From positions 1 through 39,962 of the forward strand of contig DXFS01000066.1 of the NCBI GenBank assembly GCA_019114345.1: a stretch of 39,962 bases of DNA. Reading direction: 5' to 3'. Source of the stretch: Candidatus Agathobaculum pullistercoris (GTDB lineage Bacteria; Bacillota; Clostridia; Oscillospirales; Butyricicoccaceae). This document shows positions 32,210 through 39,631 of this stretch, in pieces; the first letter of the stretch is position 1, and each line of letters begins with the position of its first letter. Position numbers and translations under genes: made by a program. Under the pieces are notes generated by a model. The model searched no databases. It was given only the letters and a program-made list of their open reading frames with translations, and was not told the DNA's origin.

Positions 32210-32875
32210 TCACTCCTTTTCCGCCAAGCTTCTAATCCTTTTGATAATTTCTTGATATGTCTGCCTCTGTTCAAGCAGGACCTGGTTGCCACACACAAAA
32301 CCGCGCACTCCATATGGGATCAGCCGCTCCAACGCACGCCATGTCACACCGCCATCCACCATCAACATAAAATCATGAAGTTCCTGCATTGCCGCACATC
32401 GTATAATTTTTGACTCGACATATTCCAAATAGGTCTGCCCCGCAAATCCTGGATTTACTGTCATCAGTATTACATAATCGCTTAGTTGAAATAGTTCCTC
32501 TACTGCTCCAAGTGAGGTACCTGGATTCACAGCAATCCCGCTTTTGCATCCTTGTTTACGGATCAATTCCAGTGTGGCTGCCGGATGATCATCCGCCTCC
32601 GGGTGAATAATGATGATGTCTGCACCATGTTCTGCAATCTGCTGGATATACCGTCCGGGTGCACGCACCATCATGTGAACATCTACCAAGCGATCCGTAT
32701 GCCGCCGGACCGCATCCAAATCCTGAAAACTCATTCCCAAGTTTTGCACAAAGCATCCGTCCATCAAATCAACGTGGAACGAATCCACACCCGCCCGGCT
32801 AAGCGACTCCACCTCCTCACCGAGCCGATCGGCATGCAGATAAAAAGTCGAGGTGGATAACATCAGTTCCTGCAT
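32210..32875 (-). CDS. Ribulose-phosphate 3-epimerase-family protein
   Basis: A 221-residue TIM-barrel epimerase. The family's metal and catalytic segments are visible: LSTSTFYLHADRLGEEV, DSFHVDLMDGCFV (His and catalytic Asp), VDVHMMV (second His), VNPGFAGQTY (phosphate and loop) and LMVDGGV (second catalytic Asp). The divergence from typical Rpe (STSTFY instead of SILSAD, weakly conserved ENG after LMDG) suggests a related phosphoketose epimerase such as an allulose-6-phosphate type. The start at 32875 follows GGAGG by six bases. It opens the three-gene unit with the zinc dehydrogenase and SDR after a terminator hairpin. Confidence 0.85.
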   Translation of the reverse strand: MQELMLSTSTFYLHADRLGEEVESLSRAGVDSFHVDLMDGCFVQNLGMSFQDLDAVRRHTDRLVDVHMMVRAPGRYIQQIAEHGADIIIIHPEADDHPAATLELIRKQGCKSGIAVNPGTSLGAVEELFQLSDYVILMTVNPGFAGQTYLEYVESKIIRCAAMQELHDFMLMVDGGVTWRALERLIPYGVRGFVCGNQVLLEQRQTYQEIIKRIRSLAEKE

Positions 32876-32929
32876 CCTGTTCCTCCAAGCAACGCCTTCA
32901 GTGATTTTGCAAGTGAATTCCTGCTGCGT

Positions 32930-32970
32930 AAAAATACTTCGTCTCATACACTTTACATGTATGAGACGAA
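32930..32970 (-). terminator. Terminator after the TRAP transporter genes
   Basis: TTCGTCTCATAC (32938-32949) pairs perfectly with GTATGAGACGAA (32959-32970). On the - strand TATTTTTA follows. It splits the co-directional array into an upstream CoA-transferase/TRAP unit and a downstream sugar-acid unit. Confidence 0.75.
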
Positions 32971-32991
32971 ATATGTTTCACGAAGGCCTTG

Positions 32992-34287
32992 TTATCCTCC
33001 GAGGAGATTCGGCAGGAACATAACAATCTGTGGGATATAGGTAAATAGTAGCAGACAAAGTACCAGCTGTCCTATAAATGGCAAGGCCTCCCTTGTATAA
33101 TCCTCTATCCTTGTTTTGGTTATCGAAGTTGCAACGAACATCATTGCGCCGAAGGGTGGTGTCATACCGGCAATTGTCAGGTTGAAAGACATAACGAGAC
33201 CGAAATGGATCAGGTCGATCCCCAATGCACTTGCCACAGGCACGAGCAGCGGAGCCAGCAGGATCATCGCTGCACCGCCGTCGAAGAACATGCCGACGAT
33301 CAGCAAAAGGATGTTGACGATCAGCAGGTATACCCACGGAGAGGAGATGCCCTGAATCATCAGTTCCGAAATCATGTTCGGAACGCGCTCCCAAGTCAGG
33401 TACAGCGAAAAGCACTGCGCGCCGGCCAGAATAAACATAACGCCGGCCGTATTGATGGCGGACTCCATGATGATCTTGGGGATATCAGACAGTTTGATCT
33501 GCTTGTAAATAAAGAAACCGACAACCAGTGCATACAGTACGCAGACAGCTCCTGCCTCTGTCGGGGTATACAGGCCAAACCGTAGGCCGAGAACCAGTCC
33601 GAACGGTACCAGCAGCGCAGGGATCGCACCGACAAAACCTCTGAGGAATTCACCAGGAGTCGCCGCGCGTTCACGCGTTGGCTTCATATTGCGCCGCTTG
33701 CAGATAATCCAGACCAAAAGCAGCATAGTAATAGTGATGATGATACCCGGAATATAGCCGGAGTAAAACATTTTCGAAACCGATACATTGGAGGCCGAAG
33801 CATACAGGATCAGGATGATGCCGGGTGGAATGATTGGGGTAATGCAGGAAGACGCTGCGGTGACCGCGCAGGAGAACGCTTTGCTGAAACCACGCTTTTC
33901 CATTTCCGGAACCAGCATTTTGGCATCCAGTGCAGCATCCGCATTTGCGGAGCCAGACAGGCCGCCCATCAACGCAGACTGAAGAACATTTACCATAGCC
34001 AGGCCACCTCGCGTATGGCCCACCAATAGTTCACACAAACCATATAGCTTGCTTGAAATACCTGCATATTCAAATACAACGCCTGCACAGGTAAAGAACG
34101 GAATCGCCAGATAGGTGAACGACGAGTTCGCGGACACCATCTTCTGCATCATCATTCCGATGTCCGGTGCGCCGGGAGCCAGAAGGAAGTACGATACTGA
34201 TGCAATGACCATCGAGTACGCAACCGGAATTTTGATGAAAAAACATACGAATAGGATGATGATAGGGAGAAAAGACCAAATTGACAT
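32992..34287 (-). CDS. dctM: TRAP transporter large permease (DctM family)
   Basis: A 431-residue membrane protein with about twelve helices. Typical segments are IPFFTCAGVVFEYAGI, the conserved MGGLSGSANADAALDAKMLVPEM, SSCITPIIPPGIILILYA and NLTIAGMTPPFGAMMFV. It carries out sodium-coupled uptake of a carboxylate delivered by the binding protein DctP. The ATG follows TAAGGAGGAAGG and lies 15 bp after dctQ. It is the last gene before a terminator. The substrate is discussed under dctP. Confidence 0.94.
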   Translation of the reverse strand: MSIWSFLPIIILFVCFFIKIPVAYSMVIASVSYFLLAPGAPDIGMMMQKMVSANSSFTYLAIPFFTCAGVVFEYAGISSKLYGLCELLVGHTRGGLAMVNVLQSALMGGLSGSANADAALDAKMLVPEMEKRGFSKAFSCAVTAASSCITPIIPPGIILILYASASNVSVSKMFYSGYIPGIIITITMLLLVWIICKRRNMKPTRERAATPGEFLRGFVGAIPALLVPFGLVLGLRFGLYTPTEAGAVCVLYALVVGFFIYKQIKLSDIPKIIMESAINTAGVMFILAGAQCFSLYLTWERVPNMISELMIQGISSPWVYLLIVNILLLIVGMFFDGGAAMILLAPLLVPVASALGIDLIHFGLVMSFNLTIAGMTPPFGAMMFVATSITKTRIEDYTREALPFIGQLVLCLLLFTYIPQIVMFLPNLLGG

Positions 34288-34302
34288 ACTGCACCTTCCT
34301 CC

Positions 34303-34800
34303 TTACACTTGGTCTTGCAGCGCAGCGGACTCCACCTTGCCGCCCCGCAGACAGATATAGCAGTTATGAAACGAATAAATCATCAGGATAAAACATGCAA
34401 TCGGGATCTCAATATACATCCAGAAATACGGGATTGACAATGCGGCAGTTGTACGCACCCAGCCGTTCATTGCAAGCTGGAAGCCCCAAATGACCAGAAA
34501 AATATTCGTCAGGCCAACCACAGCAAAGGTAATCGTCTGAACTACGCTCTGCGCCTTCTCCGGCAGACGGTTGACAAGGACATCAATCGCAATCAGTCCC
34601 TGGTTTCGGTAAACAACGCAAATACCGAAAAATACTGCCCAGTTAAACCCTAGATAGGAGATCTCCTCGGCCCATGCGAACGAACTGCTCGTAATAAAAC
34701 GCATCAATACATTAAAAATGTTGACAACTACCATGACAATGAAACCAGCTCCCGCAACCGTGCATTCGACGGCATACAAGGTGTCTCCTGCCTTCTTCAT
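34303..34800 (-). CDS. dctQ: TRAP transporter small permease (DctQ family)
   Basis: A 165-residue four-helix membrane protein. FIVMVVVNIFNVLMRFI and SSFAWAEEISYLGFNWAVFFG, with the conserved WxEE before helix 2, are the DctQ hallmarks. It forms the membrane part of the TRAP carrier with DctM. The ATG follows GAAAGGAGG. It lies between dctP and dctM in the usual P-Q-M order. Confidence 0.92.
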   Translation of the reverse strand: MKKAGDTLYAVECTVAGAGFIVMVVVNIFNVLMRFITSSSFAWAEEISYLGFNWAVFFGICVVYRNQGLIAIDVLVNRLPEKAQSVVQTITFAVVGLTNIFLVIWGFQLAMNGWVRTTAALSIPYFWMYIEIPIACFILMIYSFHNCYICLRGGKVESAALQDQV

Positions 34801-34836
34801 AGTTATCCTCCTTTCGGGGAATCTGTCTATGCGATG

Positions 34837-35853
34837 TTAGGAAGCAATCGCTTCCTGCACACGCTCATAAATGCCTTCCGGCCATTCCGGGAAGTGCTCA
34901 GGGGTCTCCTGTGCCGCTTCGATAAATTCAGTCTTATCGACCTCGATAATCTGGACACCTTCATCCTGCAGCATCTGGTCATACTCCTGCTCGTTGGCCA
35001 ATACCTTATCAACGACTTCATCTGCGAAGATATCTGCGCAGCTGTCGATTGCTTCCTGCGCCTCAGGCGACAAGGACTGGTAAACTTCCTCGCTCATCAC
35101 GATTGCAGTTGCTGCGACAAGATGCTCGGTCTTGATCAGGTATTTGCAGGGTTCATACAGACGTGCGGAGTACAGCAGCGGAGACGGAGATTCGGCTGCA
35201 TCTGCAACTCCCTGAGACAGCGCCTGATAGGTCTCACTCCACGCCGTGTTCGTTGCATTGCCGCCAAGCACACGAACCACTTCATTCCACATCGGGGTTG
35301 CCGCGCAACGGATCTTCAAGTTGGACATATCCGCACGCGAATGGACTTCTGTATCTGCAATCAAATTTCTCGTGCCAAAGTAATGCAGATCTACCAAGTG
35401 CAGGCCCTTTTCTGCCAGCGCATCGCACCATTCCTGTCCTACGTCGCTCTTCCAGAGTTTTACGACCTGCTCCGGCTCCTGGATCAGATAAGGTGCCATG
35501 CCTGCATCGATACCGGGAACATAAGACGACAGGTAGGACAGGTCACAGTCCTGTACAACTGCCTGACCCTGTGCGGCCATCTCCAGTACATCGGCAGAGC
35601 CGCCCAGCGCCTCGGAGGGGTAAAGTTCATACTGAATTTCACCGCCGGATGCTTCGCTGATGTCCGAAAAATACTGATCATACCACTCATACTCCGGGTC
35701 TGAGCTTGATTTAACAAAGTTAAACTTCAATGTTACTCCACTGCCAGAAGTGTTTCCCCCGCTGCTGGAACTATCACCAGTCCCGCCGCTACATGCTGCA
35801 AGCGATGCACACAAACTCGCTGCCATCAGAGCTGCCAACAATCTTTTTTTCAT
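34837..35853 (-). CDS. dctP: TRAP transporter substrate-binding lipoprotein (DctP family)
   Basis: A 338-residue extracellular receptor. The signal peptide ends in the lipobox LAACSGG, so the protein is lipid-anchored, with a Ser/Gly linker after it. The ligand-binding core includes LKIRCAATPMWNEVVRVLGG, where the Arg of the KIR motif normally grips the substrate carboxylate, and AWSETYQALSQGVADAAESP. The ligand is therefore an organic acid. Two guesses follow from the context: a hydroxy acid such as 4-hydroxybutyrate (genes upstream) or a hexuronate or related sugar acid (genes downstream). The sequence does not decide. Confidence 0.92.
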   Translation of the reverse strand: MKKRLLAALMAASLCASLAACSGGTGDSSSSGGNTSGSGVTLKFNFVKSSSDPEYEWYDQYFSDISEASGGEIQYELYPSEALGGSADVLEMAAQGQAVVQDCDLSYLSSYVPGIDAGMAPYLIQEPEQVVKLWKSDVGQEWCDALAEKGLHLVDLHYFGTRNLIADTEVHSRADMSNLKIRCAATPMWNEVVRVLGGNATNTAWSETYQALSQGVADAAESPSPLLYSARLYEPCKYLIKTEHLVAATAIVMSEEVYQSLSPEAQEAIDSCADIFADEVVDKVLANEQEYDQMLQDEGVQIIEVDKTEFIEAAQETPEHFPEWPEGIYERVQEAIAS

Positions 35854-35912
35854 AACTTTTCCTTCTTTCTCTATTTGTATTTTATATTTCCAGCCTTGCG
35901 GCTTATCAACTA

Positions 35913-36719
35913 TTATTCACCAACATAATGTGGCTCACGTTTTTCCAGAAATGCTGTAACACCTTCATTAAAATCTTTATGCCTCGCCATATAGCGAGTG
36001 TAAGTAACCTCCAAATCATTCTTACGTTTCATCTGAAAATCTTCCTGCGCATTCATGCAGGCTTTCAGATACCTCAGCACCAGTGGGCCGCGTTTACAAA
36101 TTTCGCGCGCTTTATCCATTGCCGCAGGCATTAACTCTTCTAACGTATCGACAACTTGTGTAACGCCACCATACTTGATCAGATCTTCAGCCTTGATGAA
36201 GGTACCGCAGTAGCACATATCGCGCTGCACCTGCGGAGGCAGAATACGTGCTAGATGCCCACATCCACCTACTACAGAAAGCTTCGCTTCCGGAGAGCCG
36301 AATACCGTGCCCTTGACTGCAATCGAAATGTCCGCACCGGCCGGGTAGCAAAGGCCACCGCCCAAGCAGTGCCCATGCACCGCGCAGATCAGCGGGACAC
36401 GCAGTTCGTAAAGAGCAAGTGCACCGTCGTAATATACCTCCTGCACATTGGTGACATCCTTATCGTCAATACTCTTTTTGAAGCGTTTGATATCAACGCC
36501 GACACAGAAAGTCTTGATATCTGAATGCATAATGCACACCCAGATATCATCGTCATGGTTGATATAGTCGCACAGCATCAGGATTTCCTCTTGCACCGTG
36601 CCGCTCGCCGCATTGACCGGCGGATTATGTAATGTCATAATGCCAATATGATCCTCAACGCTGAGAAAAACCTGCTCAAGCGTATGTTTACCTATTTTTT
36701 CGATTACTTTTTTTCCCAT
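35913..36719 (-). CDS. Enoyl-CoA hydratase/isomerase (crotonase)-family protein
   Basis: A 268-residue crotonase. The oxyanion-hole segments are FCVGVDIKRF and HGHCLGGGLCYPAGAD, and the second catalytic position is FGSPEAKL (Glu144). The first glutamate of hydratases (GGGCE) aligns with Cys124 (GGGLC), so the protein has only one of the two catalytic acids. This fits crotonases that isomerise, hydrolyse or dehydrate rather than a standard hydratase. The ATG at 36719 follows GAGGAAGG, one base after the CoA-transferase stop, so the two are tightly coupled. It likely acts on the CoA ester made by that transferase. The reaction is unknown. Confidence 0.85.
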   Translation of the reverse strand: MGKKVIEKIGKHTLEQVFLSVEDHIGIMTLHNPPVNAASGTVQEEILMLCDYINHDDDIWVCIMHSDIKTFCVGVDIKRFKKSIDDKDVTNVQEVYYDGALALYELRVPLICAVHGHCLGGGLCYPAGADISIAVKGTVFGSPEAKLSVVGGCGHLARILPPQVQRDMCYCGTFIKAEDLIKYGGVTQVVDTLEELMPAAMDKAREICKRGPLVLRYLKACMNAQEDFQMKRKNDLEVTYTRYMARHKDFNEGVTAFLEKREPHYVGE

Positions 36720-36720
36720 G

Positions 36721-38025
36721 TCAACCTTCCTCTCCATAGCGTTCACGGTAAGCAGCCCAGAGCTCGTCACGGAACTTGGGATGTGCAATTCCAATTAACA
36801 ATCTTGCCCGTTCACGCAAGCTTTTCCCCCGCAAGTTGGCTGCACCGTATTCCGTCACAATATAATGGACATCTGTACGCGTGGTAGTTACCGTTGCACC
36901 AGGATCCAAAACCGGTACGATTCGGGAGATCGTACCTTTCTTAGCAGTCGAAGGCATTGCGAGGATTGACTTACCATCTGGGCACATAGCCGCACCGCGC
37001 ACATAATCGAGCTGTCCGCCAATGCCGGAAAACTGATTGGTACCCATAGACTCTGAATTCACCTGTCCATTAAAATCTACCTGCAGACAGGAATTAATGG
37101 ACACCATCTTGTTTTGCCGCGCAATGACGACTGGATCATTTACATAATCTACAGGCAGCATCATGACATCCGGATTATTGTCAACGAAGTCATATAGTCT
37201 TTTGCTTCCCATCAGGAATGCAGCTACCATCTTCCCTTTATTTTCAGTCTTTGCTGCACCTGTGATCACGCCCTGATTATACAAATCCACAACGCCATCC
37301 GAGAACATCTCAGAATGGATGCCCAGGTCCTTTTTATTGCCCAGGAACTTCAGTACAGCGTCTGGAATAGAGCCAATTCCCAACTGCAGGGTCGAACCAT
37401 CTTCAATCAATTCTGCGCAATTCCGTCCAATCGCTTCCTCAACCCCGGTAATTTTTCCACCTCCGAGCTCTGGTAGCGGGCTTGAGGCTTCCACCGCGTA
37501 TGTAATCTGCGACACATGGATGAATGAATCTCCCATGGTTCGGGGCATCTGATCATTGATTTGCGCAATCACCATCTTGGCAGAGAGCGCTGCAGGTTTT
37601 GTACCGCCGACCGAAACACCAAACGAACAGAATCCATGTTTATCCGGGGGCGTCAGTGAAACCATCGCCACGTCAATGGGAAATGTTCCGTCTGTAAAGA
37701 AACGCGGCGACTGGTGGAAATAAAACGGTGTATAGTCCGCCCGCCCTTCTTGTACGGAGGCCCGAGTGGATGGTCCAAGGAACAGGCCATTGTAATGGAA
37801 ATGGCCTTTCATTTCCGGATGTGTATATTCGCCCTTACCCATTGGCACCCAGTGACAGATTTCCACGTCTTCATATTGTTTATAGTTGGCAACCAGTGCA
37901 TCGGTCAGCATCAAAGGTTCATTGGCGCCATGTCCGAAAAACACACGGCAGTGGTTGGGAATATTCCTGACTGCCTCTTCTGCTGTACACAGCTTGCTTT
38001 TGTATATTTCTCTCCAATCATTCAT
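36721..38025 (-). CDS. cat2: 4-hydroxybutyrate CoA-transferase-like enzyme
   Basis: A 434-residue family-I CoA-transferase of the acetyl-CoA hydrolase/transferase group. The sequence closely recalls clostridial Cat2/AbfT: it starts MNDWREIYKSKLCTAEEAV, contains MGKGEYT, GRADYTPFYFH, PDKHGFCSFGVS and MPRTMGDSFIHVS, the catalytic Glu239 in LGIHSEMFSDGV (Glu238 in the Clostridium aminobutyricum enzyme) and GIGGQLDYVRGA. It would move CoA from acetyl-CoA to 4-hydroxybutyrate or a similar acid. The ATG at 38025 matches the homologues' start; a GTG nine bases earlier is too close to the GAGG. It heads the operon with the crotonase and TRAP genes, with a LacI-type double motif in its promoter. Confidence 0.87.
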   Translation of the reverse strand: MNDWREIYKSKLCTAEEAVRNIPNHCRVFFGHGANEPLMLTDALVANYKQYEDVEICHWVPMGKGEYTHPEMKGHFHYNGLFLGPSTRASVQEGRADYTPFYFHQSPRFFTDGTFPIDVAMVSLTPPDKHGFCSFGVSVGGTKPAALSAKMVIAQINDQMPRTMGDSFIHVSQITYAVEASSPLPELGGGKITGVEEAIGRNCAELIEDGSTLQLGIGSIPDAVLKFLGNKKDLGIHSEMFSDGVVDLYNQGVITGAAKTENKGKMVAAFLMGSKRLYDFVDNNPDVMMLPVDYVNDPVVIARQNKMVSINSCLQVDFNGQVNSESMGTNQFSGIGGQLDYVRGAAMCPDGKSILAMPSTAKKGTISRIVPVLDPGATVTTTRTDVHYIVTEYGAANLRGKSLRERARLLIGIAHPKFRDELWAAYRERYGEEG

Positions 38026-38120
38026 TTCTTGCACTACCTCTTTTTCCTGGAATATGTCTTTGTGAGCCTTTCCGCTGTCTTCATGCTGCTTTCGAAGATT
38101 GGAAAGAGAACCAATTTTTA

Positions 38121-38143
38121 GAAACCGTTTCCGGTACCGTTCC
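38121..38143. promoter_or_regulatory. LacI-type double operator upstream of the CoA-transferase operon
   Basis: Two tandem units with centres 12 bp apart: GAAACCGTTTC (perfect palindrome) and GGTACCGTTCC. The same arrangement, with 12-bp spacing, lies upstream of the dehydrogenase gene at 39565-39587. On the - strand a possible -10 (TAAAAA) follows directly, so a bound protein would overlap the -35 region. Confidence 0.7.
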
Positions 38144-38154
38144 CGGAATGTAGT

Positions 38155-38192
38155 AAAAAGAACATCCGTTCAAAATCAATTACGAACGGATC
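38155..38192 (-). terminator. Terminator of the LacI-family gene
   Basis: ATCCGTTC and GAACGGAT form the stem; on the - strand TTCTTTTT follows. The TAA stop of the regulator lies in the loop side. The A-run on the opposite flank gives some T-rich sequence on the + strand too. Confidence 0.75.
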
Positions 38193-39205
38193 TCTTTTGT
38201 ACTCTCACGCAAACAAAGGGTTGGGGCTACATCAATCGAACAATTATCCGGCCGTATGCCTTTATCGATCAAGTCTACTAAAATATCAATACATAGTTTA
38301 CCTTTTTCTGCAATATGCTGGTCTATTGTGGTCAACGGAGGGCTATAATGCTCTGAGATTGGAATATTATCAAAGCCTATCACCGAGATATCATCAGGGA
38401 CCCGCCGACATTTCTCCCGCAATGCCTTTTCCAATCCAAGTGCCATGTAGTCCGATGCAATAGAAATGGCGCTCACATCAGGAACTTCGTCCAAAATTCG
38501 GATTGTGGCATTATATCCAGCTTCAATTGAATACTCTTCAGAATGCTGAACCAATCCTCCAATTGGATGAATGCCAATTTCATGCATCGAATCCATATAT
38601 GCCCGTATGCGTTCCTGGCTGGAAGGCAAAAAATCCGGCCCATTAATATAGGCAATTTTGCGATGGCCCAACCGTTTCAAATGCTGCATAGCAAGCAACT
38701 CGCCTTGGTAGTTATCTGTGCAAATCTGTATGATATCTTCCCCGAGTTCCTTGCATTTTCCGCAAGTTACTAAGGGAACCGAACTATCTTGTAGAAAACG
38801 CATCGCATCTTTATGTGAAGCGATCGGACTAATCACTAAAACACCATCTACACGCCGCTGGCTGACCGCATTTATCGTCTCGCTCATATCTGGGGAACAA
38901 GAAAAAAGCACATAATACCCTTTTTTCTGTGCATTATCCAATGCTGCACGCAGTGTCTCAGAATAATAAGGATTCTTAAACACATGGTCGATGGGATGCG
39001 GGATAACAATGCTAATGCAGTTAGACCGCTTCTGTGACATGCTAATTGCGTATGCCGTCGGTTGAAAATGGTACTTATTTACCACCGACAGTACCCGTTG
39101 CTTGGTTTCCGGCAGTACATCTGGCTTATTGTTCAGTACACGCGACACGGTAGATTTGGAAACACCCGCTTCAAGCGCTATGTCTAATATTGTTATCTTA
39201 GACAC
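38180..39205 (-). CDS. LacI-family transcriptional regulator
   Basis: A 341-residue repressor. The helix-turn-helix is at the very start (SKITILDIALEAGVSKSTVSRVLNN), followed by the hinge and a periplasmic-binding-protein-like effector domain (CISIVIPHPIDHVFKNPYYSETLR, RVDGVLVISP, HLKRLGHRKIAYINGP, DDISVIGFDNIPISEHYSPPLTTI). The start is GTG at 39205, six bases after AAGGAGG. It lies between two transcription units carrying the same tandem motif and has its own promoter and terminator, so it is probably the repressor of both. The effector would be the imported acid or a derivative. Confidence 0.92.
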   Translation of the reverse strand: MSKITILDIALEAGVSKSTVSRVLNNKPDVLPETKQRVLSVVNKYHFQPTAYAISMSQKRSNCISIVIPHPIDHVFKNPYYSETLRAALDNAQKKGYYVLFSCSPDMSETINAVSQRRVDGVLVISPIASHKDAMRFLQDSSVPLVTCGKCKELGEDIIQICTDNYQGELLAMQHLKRLGHRKIAYINGPDFLPSSQERIRAYMDSMHEIGIHPIGGLVQHSEEYSIEAGYNATIRILDEVPDVSAISIASDYMALGLEKALREKCRRVPDDISVIGFDNIPISEHYSPPLTTIDQHIAEKGKLCIDILVDLIDKGIRPDNCSIDVAPTLCLRESTKEIRS

Positions 39206-39239
39206 CAGCACCCTCCTTCCACAGTATTCGTGTGATCTC

Positions 39240-39268
39240 AATATATCCATTTCTTTTTATGTTGTCAA
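39240..39268 (-). promoter_or_regulatory. Promoter of the LacI-family gene
   Basis: On the - strand TTGACA (plus 39263-39268) and TATATT (39240-39245) are separated by 17 bp. The -35 lies in the inverted repeat TTGTC-N7-GACAA (39262-39278), a possible extra operator. Confidence 0.75.
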
Positions 39269-39464
39269 TACCCGACAATCATTTTTCTTTTCTCTGTGTG
39301 ATTTTTGTTTATTTTCCATTCTATATCTTCAAATAATTTGTTTAATTTGCTGCAAATTCCCTTTGGGGATTTTCAACAACTTCTTTTTCTTGTTTATTTT
39401 GTCACAACTCATGCAGCGGTTTTCGTGCAGTATTCTTAATTTTTTTCGGATCGGCGAAAATATA

Positions 39465-39493
39465 TTGACAATCACTTTTCCATGATTTATAGT
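39465..39493 (+). promoter_or_regulatory. Strong promoter upstream of a leader terminator
   Basis: TTGACA (39465-39470) and TATAGT (39488-39493) with a 17-bp spacer. The predicted start near 39500 lies only about 15 bp before a terminator-like hairpin, and about 130 bp before the dehydrogenase start codon. Confidence 0.7.
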
Positions 39494-39512
39494 TTCGTTG
39501 TAGATAGAAGGC

Positions 39513-39554
39513 CGCACTGTTCTATTCAGGTCGAATGTCAGTGCGTTTTCTTTT
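39513..39554 (+). terminator. Terminator-like hairpin in the dehydrogenase leader
   Basis: CGCACTG (39513-39519) pairs with CAGTGCG (39539-39545), with an inner ATTC/GAAT stem, followed by TTTTCTTTT. Since it lies between the upstream promoter and the gene, it would act as an attenuator or would yield a short leader RNA of about 50 nt. Confidence 0.6.
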
Positions 39555-39564
39555 AACTCATTTC

Positions 39565-39601
39565 GGAACCGTTCCCGAAACCGTTTTATTGCTGCTAAAA
39601 T
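39565..39601 (+). promoter_or_regulatory. LacI-type double operator and extended -10 promoter
   Basis: The tandem motif GGAACCGTTCC (perfect palindrome) and CGAAACCGTTTT spans 39565-39587, in the same arrangement as at 38121-38143. It is followed by TGCTAAAAT, an extended -10 (39593-39601), 31 bp before the start codon. A bound repressor would cover the -35 position. Confidence 0.68.
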
Positions 39602-39631
39602 GTTATTACAAATCGATTTGGGAGGTTTAAC

